DNA of 8,140 nt. It comes from JBCBKZ01 sp039026975 (GTDB lineage: Bacteria > Bacteroidota > Bacteroidia > J057). The stretch spans positions 1 to 8,140 of the forward strand of contig JBCCLI010000303.1 in assembly GCA_039026975.1 (NCBI GenBank). The letters are read 5' to 3'. The stretch's first letter is position 1; the number at the start of each line of letters is the position of its first letter. Positions 5,642 to 8,140 of this stretch are shown here, piece by piece. A program made the position numbers and the translations under genes. Under the pieces are notes generated by a model. It was given only the letters and a program-made list of their open reading frames with translations, made no database searches and had not been told where the DNA came from.

Positions 5642-8140
5642 TCAGGCATTTTGGGGATCTACCTGTAAAGATAAGGCTTGCTTGATTTCCTGCAATTTTA
5701 GTAGCGCTTCAACAGGCGTCATTCTATCTATGTCTACGCCACTGAGAATTTCCCTAATCAAAAGGGTATCCTGATCTTTTAGCTCAAACATATTGAGCTG
5801 AATGGTTTTCTTATCAGAAAAAGTAACGCCCTTGGCCCCTTTTCTATCATTCACCTTATGCTGTTCAAAGTGCTTGAGAAGATTTTGAGCTCTTTTTACA
5901 AGCACGGGAGGCATACCTGCCATATCCGCCACATTAATCCCAAAGCTGTGTTCACTTCCACCTTTTTTAAGTTTCCTGAGAAAGAGAATTTTCCCTTCCA
6001 CTTCCTTGACTGACACATTGTAGTTCTTCACCCTATCCAGTCTATTCTCCAGCTCATTAAGCTCGTGGTAGTGGGTAGCAAAGAGCGTCTTAGCCTGACA
6101 GGAAGGGGTTTCATGCAAATATTCAACTAATGCCCATGCTATGGATACCCCATCATAAGTACTGGTTCCTCTGCCTATCTCATCCAGGAGAATCAGGCTG
6201 TTAGCCGTAGCGTTATTGGCTATCTGGGCCGTCTCATTCATCTCTACCATGAAGGTAGATTCTCCACTGGAGATATTATCAGAAGCGCCTACACGGGTAA
6301 AAATCTTATCTACTACGCCTATTTCTGCTATTTCTGCAGGCACATAAGAGCCCATCTGCGCCATGAGGGTAATAAGGGCCGTCTGTCTAAGAAGTGCCGA
6401 CTTACCCGCCATATTTGGACCGGTTATGATCACAATCTGCTGGTCATCCTTGTTCAGACAAATATCATTAGGAATATAAGGCTGGTCTGCACTTAGGGTA
6501 GTTTCTATGACGGGATGCCTTCCTCCTTCTATTTTAAGGTGATCTGACTCATTTATCTGGGGCTTTTTATAAGAGAGAATTTCTGACGTTCTCGCAAAAC
6601 TGATCAGCATATCCAGTTCTGCTAATAGTCGTGCGTTGATCTGCACGGCCCCTACATGTGCCTGTAGCTTATGCAGCAACTCCTGATAAAGCTTAGCTTC
6701 CAGACTCAGAATCCGTTCCTGCGCATTCAGGATCTTATCCTCATACGTTTTTAGTTCTTCCGTGATATAGCGCTCCGCATTAGTGAGGGTTTGCTTACGA
6801 ATCCACTCCGGAGGCACCTTATCCTTATGGGCATGGGTAACTTCCAGGTAGTAGCCAAAGACTTTGTTGAAGCCAATCTTGAGAGAAGAAATACCTGTTC
6901 TATTAATTTCCCGCTTCTGCATTTCCAACAATAGCTGGTTACTATTGGCCTTCATATTTCTTAGCTCATCCAGCTCTGCTGAAACCCCATCCCGTATGAC
7001 ATTCCCATCCGTGATGGAGTTCCCACACTCATCCAATAGTCCATTCTCCAGAATGCCCAGCAGGGTAGACACATCTTCAAAAGCTATGGCTCTCTGCTTA
7101 AGTAAATCCTCACTAAAAGCTAGTAAGGTCTCACGTATAGGCTCCACCAACTGTAAGGAGTCTCTCAGCATACAAGCTTCCCTGGGATTCAGCCTCAGAG
7201 TAGCTGTTTTGGCTACCAAGCGCTCCAGGTCTGCCAACTGCTTGATGTGTTGGGTCAATGCTCCTAAAAGCGACTTATTATCTAAAAAGCAGCTAATGGT
7301 GTCCAGCCTCTTGTTGATCTGCCCTACATCCTTGAGAGGAAGCAAGACAGACTTCCGTAGACATCTGGCTCCCATAGGCGTCAACGTCATATCTATCACA
7401 TCCACAAGCGACTTCCCATCTGGATGTAGCGGATGAATCAACTCCAGGTTACGAACCGTGAACTGGTCCAGCCAGACAAACTCAGAATCATCAAAGCGAT
7501 AAATGCGGGAAATATGTCCCAGTTCCTTATGGTGATTCTCATTCAGGTAATGGATGATGGCTCCGGCCGCTATGATGCCTTCCTTGTCTGAGGCTATCCC
7601 AAACCCTTTGAGGGAATTGGTCTTGAATTGATTGACCAGCTTTTCATGGGCATAATCATAGGAGAATACCCACTCATCTACTCTACTCAAAAAGAATTTC
7701 TCTCCTAGTATTTCCTGAAACTTGCGGTAATAATTTCTGGCTACCAGCACCTCCGCTGGCATGAGGGTGTTCAGGATTTTCTCAGTGAAAGATAGGTCTC
7801 CGGAGAAGCAGAAAAAGTCGCCCGTAGATACTTCTATGAAGGCTACCCCTAGCACATCCTCTTTTTCCTGATGCACACAGCAAAGGTAGTTATGCCTGCT
7901 GCTTTCTAGCACCTTGTCGTTTAGGGTGATTCCAGGACTTACCAGTTCCGTTACCCCTCTCTTCACGATTCCCTTAGCCTGCTTGGGATCTTCCAGCTGA
8001 TCACAAACCGCCACTCTCCTACCCGCTCTCACCAGCTTAGGTAAATAAGTATCCAGTGCATGGTGGGGAAAGCCTGCCAGTTCCACCTCAGAAGCAGCTC
8101 CATTGGCCCGCTTAGTCAATACGATTCCCAGAATCTTGGC
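5642..8140 (-). CDS. mutS: DNA mismatch repair protein MutS, missing its N-terminus (cut by window edge)
   Basis: MutS recognises mismatches and, after ATP binding, recruits MutL. The window holds the last 832 residues; about 45-50 N-terminal residues, including the mismatch-reading Phe-x-Glu motif, lie beyond the right edge. The frame is open to position 8140 and reads AKILGIVLTKRANGA, matching the middle of mismatch-binding domain I. Connector, lever and clamp domains follow. The ATPase domain carries Walker A GPNMAGKS (positions 6398-6421), then Walker B LILLDEIGRGTSTYDG with the DE pair at 6179-6184, and the ATHYHEL switch. The C-terminal helix-turn-helix dimerisation segment (SFGINVADMAGMP) is intact. 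QLNMF (5786-5800) fits the sliding-clamp-binding consensus of MutS tails. All key ATPase residues are present, so the protein should be functional. The TTG at 8117-8119 is an internal Leu codon, not a start. Confidence 0.97.
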   Translation of the reverse strand, partial: AKILGIVLTKRANGAASEVELAGFPHHALDTYLPKLVRAGRRVAVCDQLEDPKQAKGIVKRGVTELVSPGITLNDKVLESSRHNYLCCVHQEKEDVLGVAFIEVSTGDFFCFSGDLSFTEKILNTLMPAEVLVARNYYRKFQEILGEKFFLSRVDEWVFSYDYAHEKLVNQFKTNSLKGFGIASDKEGIIAAGAIIHYLNENHHKELGHISRIYRFDDSEFVWLDQFTVRNLELIHPLHPDGKSLVDVIDMTLTPMGARCLRKSVLLPLKDVGQINKRLDTISCFLDNKSLLGALTQHIKQLADLERLVAKTATLRLNPREACMLRDSLQLVEPIRETLLAFSEDLLKQRAIAFEDVSTLLGILENGLLDECGNSITDGNVIRDGVSAELDELRNMKANSNQLLLEMQKREINRTGISSLKIGFNKVFGYYLEVTHAHKDKVPPEWIRKQTLTNAERYITEELKTYEDKILNAQERILSLEAKLYQELLHKLQAHVGAVQINARLLAELDMLISFARTSEILSYKKPQINESDHLKIEGGRHPVIETTLSADQPYIPNDICLNKDDQQIVIITGPNMAGKSALLRQTALITLMAQMGSYVPAEIAEIGVVDKIFTRVGASDNISSGESTFMVEMNETAQIANNATANSLILLDEIGRGTSTYDGVSIAWALVEYLHETPSCQAKTLFATHYHELNELENRLDRVKNYNVSVKEVEGKILFLRKLKKGGSEHSFGINVADMAGMPPVLVKRAQNLLKHFEQHKVNDRKGAKGVTFSDKKTIQLNMFELKDQDTLLIREILSGVDIDRMTPVEALLKLQEIKQALSLQVDPQNA

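Noticed and set aside
6864..7436. 190-codon plus-strand open frame
   Set aside because: It lies antisense within mutS and is rich in Ser and Leu, as expected from the complement of a real gene; there is no recognisable domain.
8117..8119. TTG as the mutS start codon
   Set aside because: The frame continues upstream to the window edge with family-typical sequence (AKILGIV before LTKR), so this TTG encodes an internal Leu.
1..8140. Mobile element, phage, toxin-antitoxin, defence system or CRISPR array
   Set aside because: No transposase, integrase, long terminal repeats, regular repeat-spacer pattern or defence-type domains are visible; gene content and base composition look uniform.

Overview
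The window looks like ordinary chromosomal core DNA from a member of the Bacteroidota, probably the Cytophagia side of the phylum. This is an inference from three things. The exported proteins end their signal peptides in 'SAQ'. Shine-Dalgarno sequences are weak or absent. A perfect TAnnTTTG box, the Bacteroidota sigma-A -7 element, lies upstream of rnr. The housekeeping proteins also read like Bacteroidota versions. No mobile element, CRISPR array, tRNA, rRNA or phage gene is visible.

Layout, left to right. Positions 1-687 (minus) hold the N-terminal 229 residues of the disaggregase ClpB, cut by the left edge. Positions 688-1057 are a 370-bp divergent intergenic region with several small inverted repeats. 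Positions 1058-2005 (plus) encode an exported beta-propeller-like protein of unknown function. After a short convergent gap with a possible hairpin, 2088-4286 (minus) encodes ribonuclease R. A 220-bp divergent region (4287-4506) carries a likely rnr promoter, an rnr leader stem and a perfect 14-bp palindrome in front of the next gene. Positions 4507-5037 (plus) encode a small outer-membrane beta-barrel protein. It overlaps tail to tail by 7 bp with an exported TPR protein (5031-5636, minus). That gene starts 5 nt after the stop of mutS (5642-8140, minus), which runs off the right edge.

Functionally there are three stress or maintenance proteins: protein disaggregation (ClpB), structured-RNA decay (RNase R) and mismatch repair (MutS). 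Interleaved with them are three envelope or secreted proteins of unknown role. Only mutS and the TPR gene are close enough to be called an operon; the other neighbours are divergent or convergent and need not act together.

I found no convincing undescribed system. The items most worth a second look are the mutS-TPR coupling, the stop-overlapping convergent gene pair, the palindrome in the outer-membrane gene's promoter, and the repeated acidic motifs in the unknown propeller protein.
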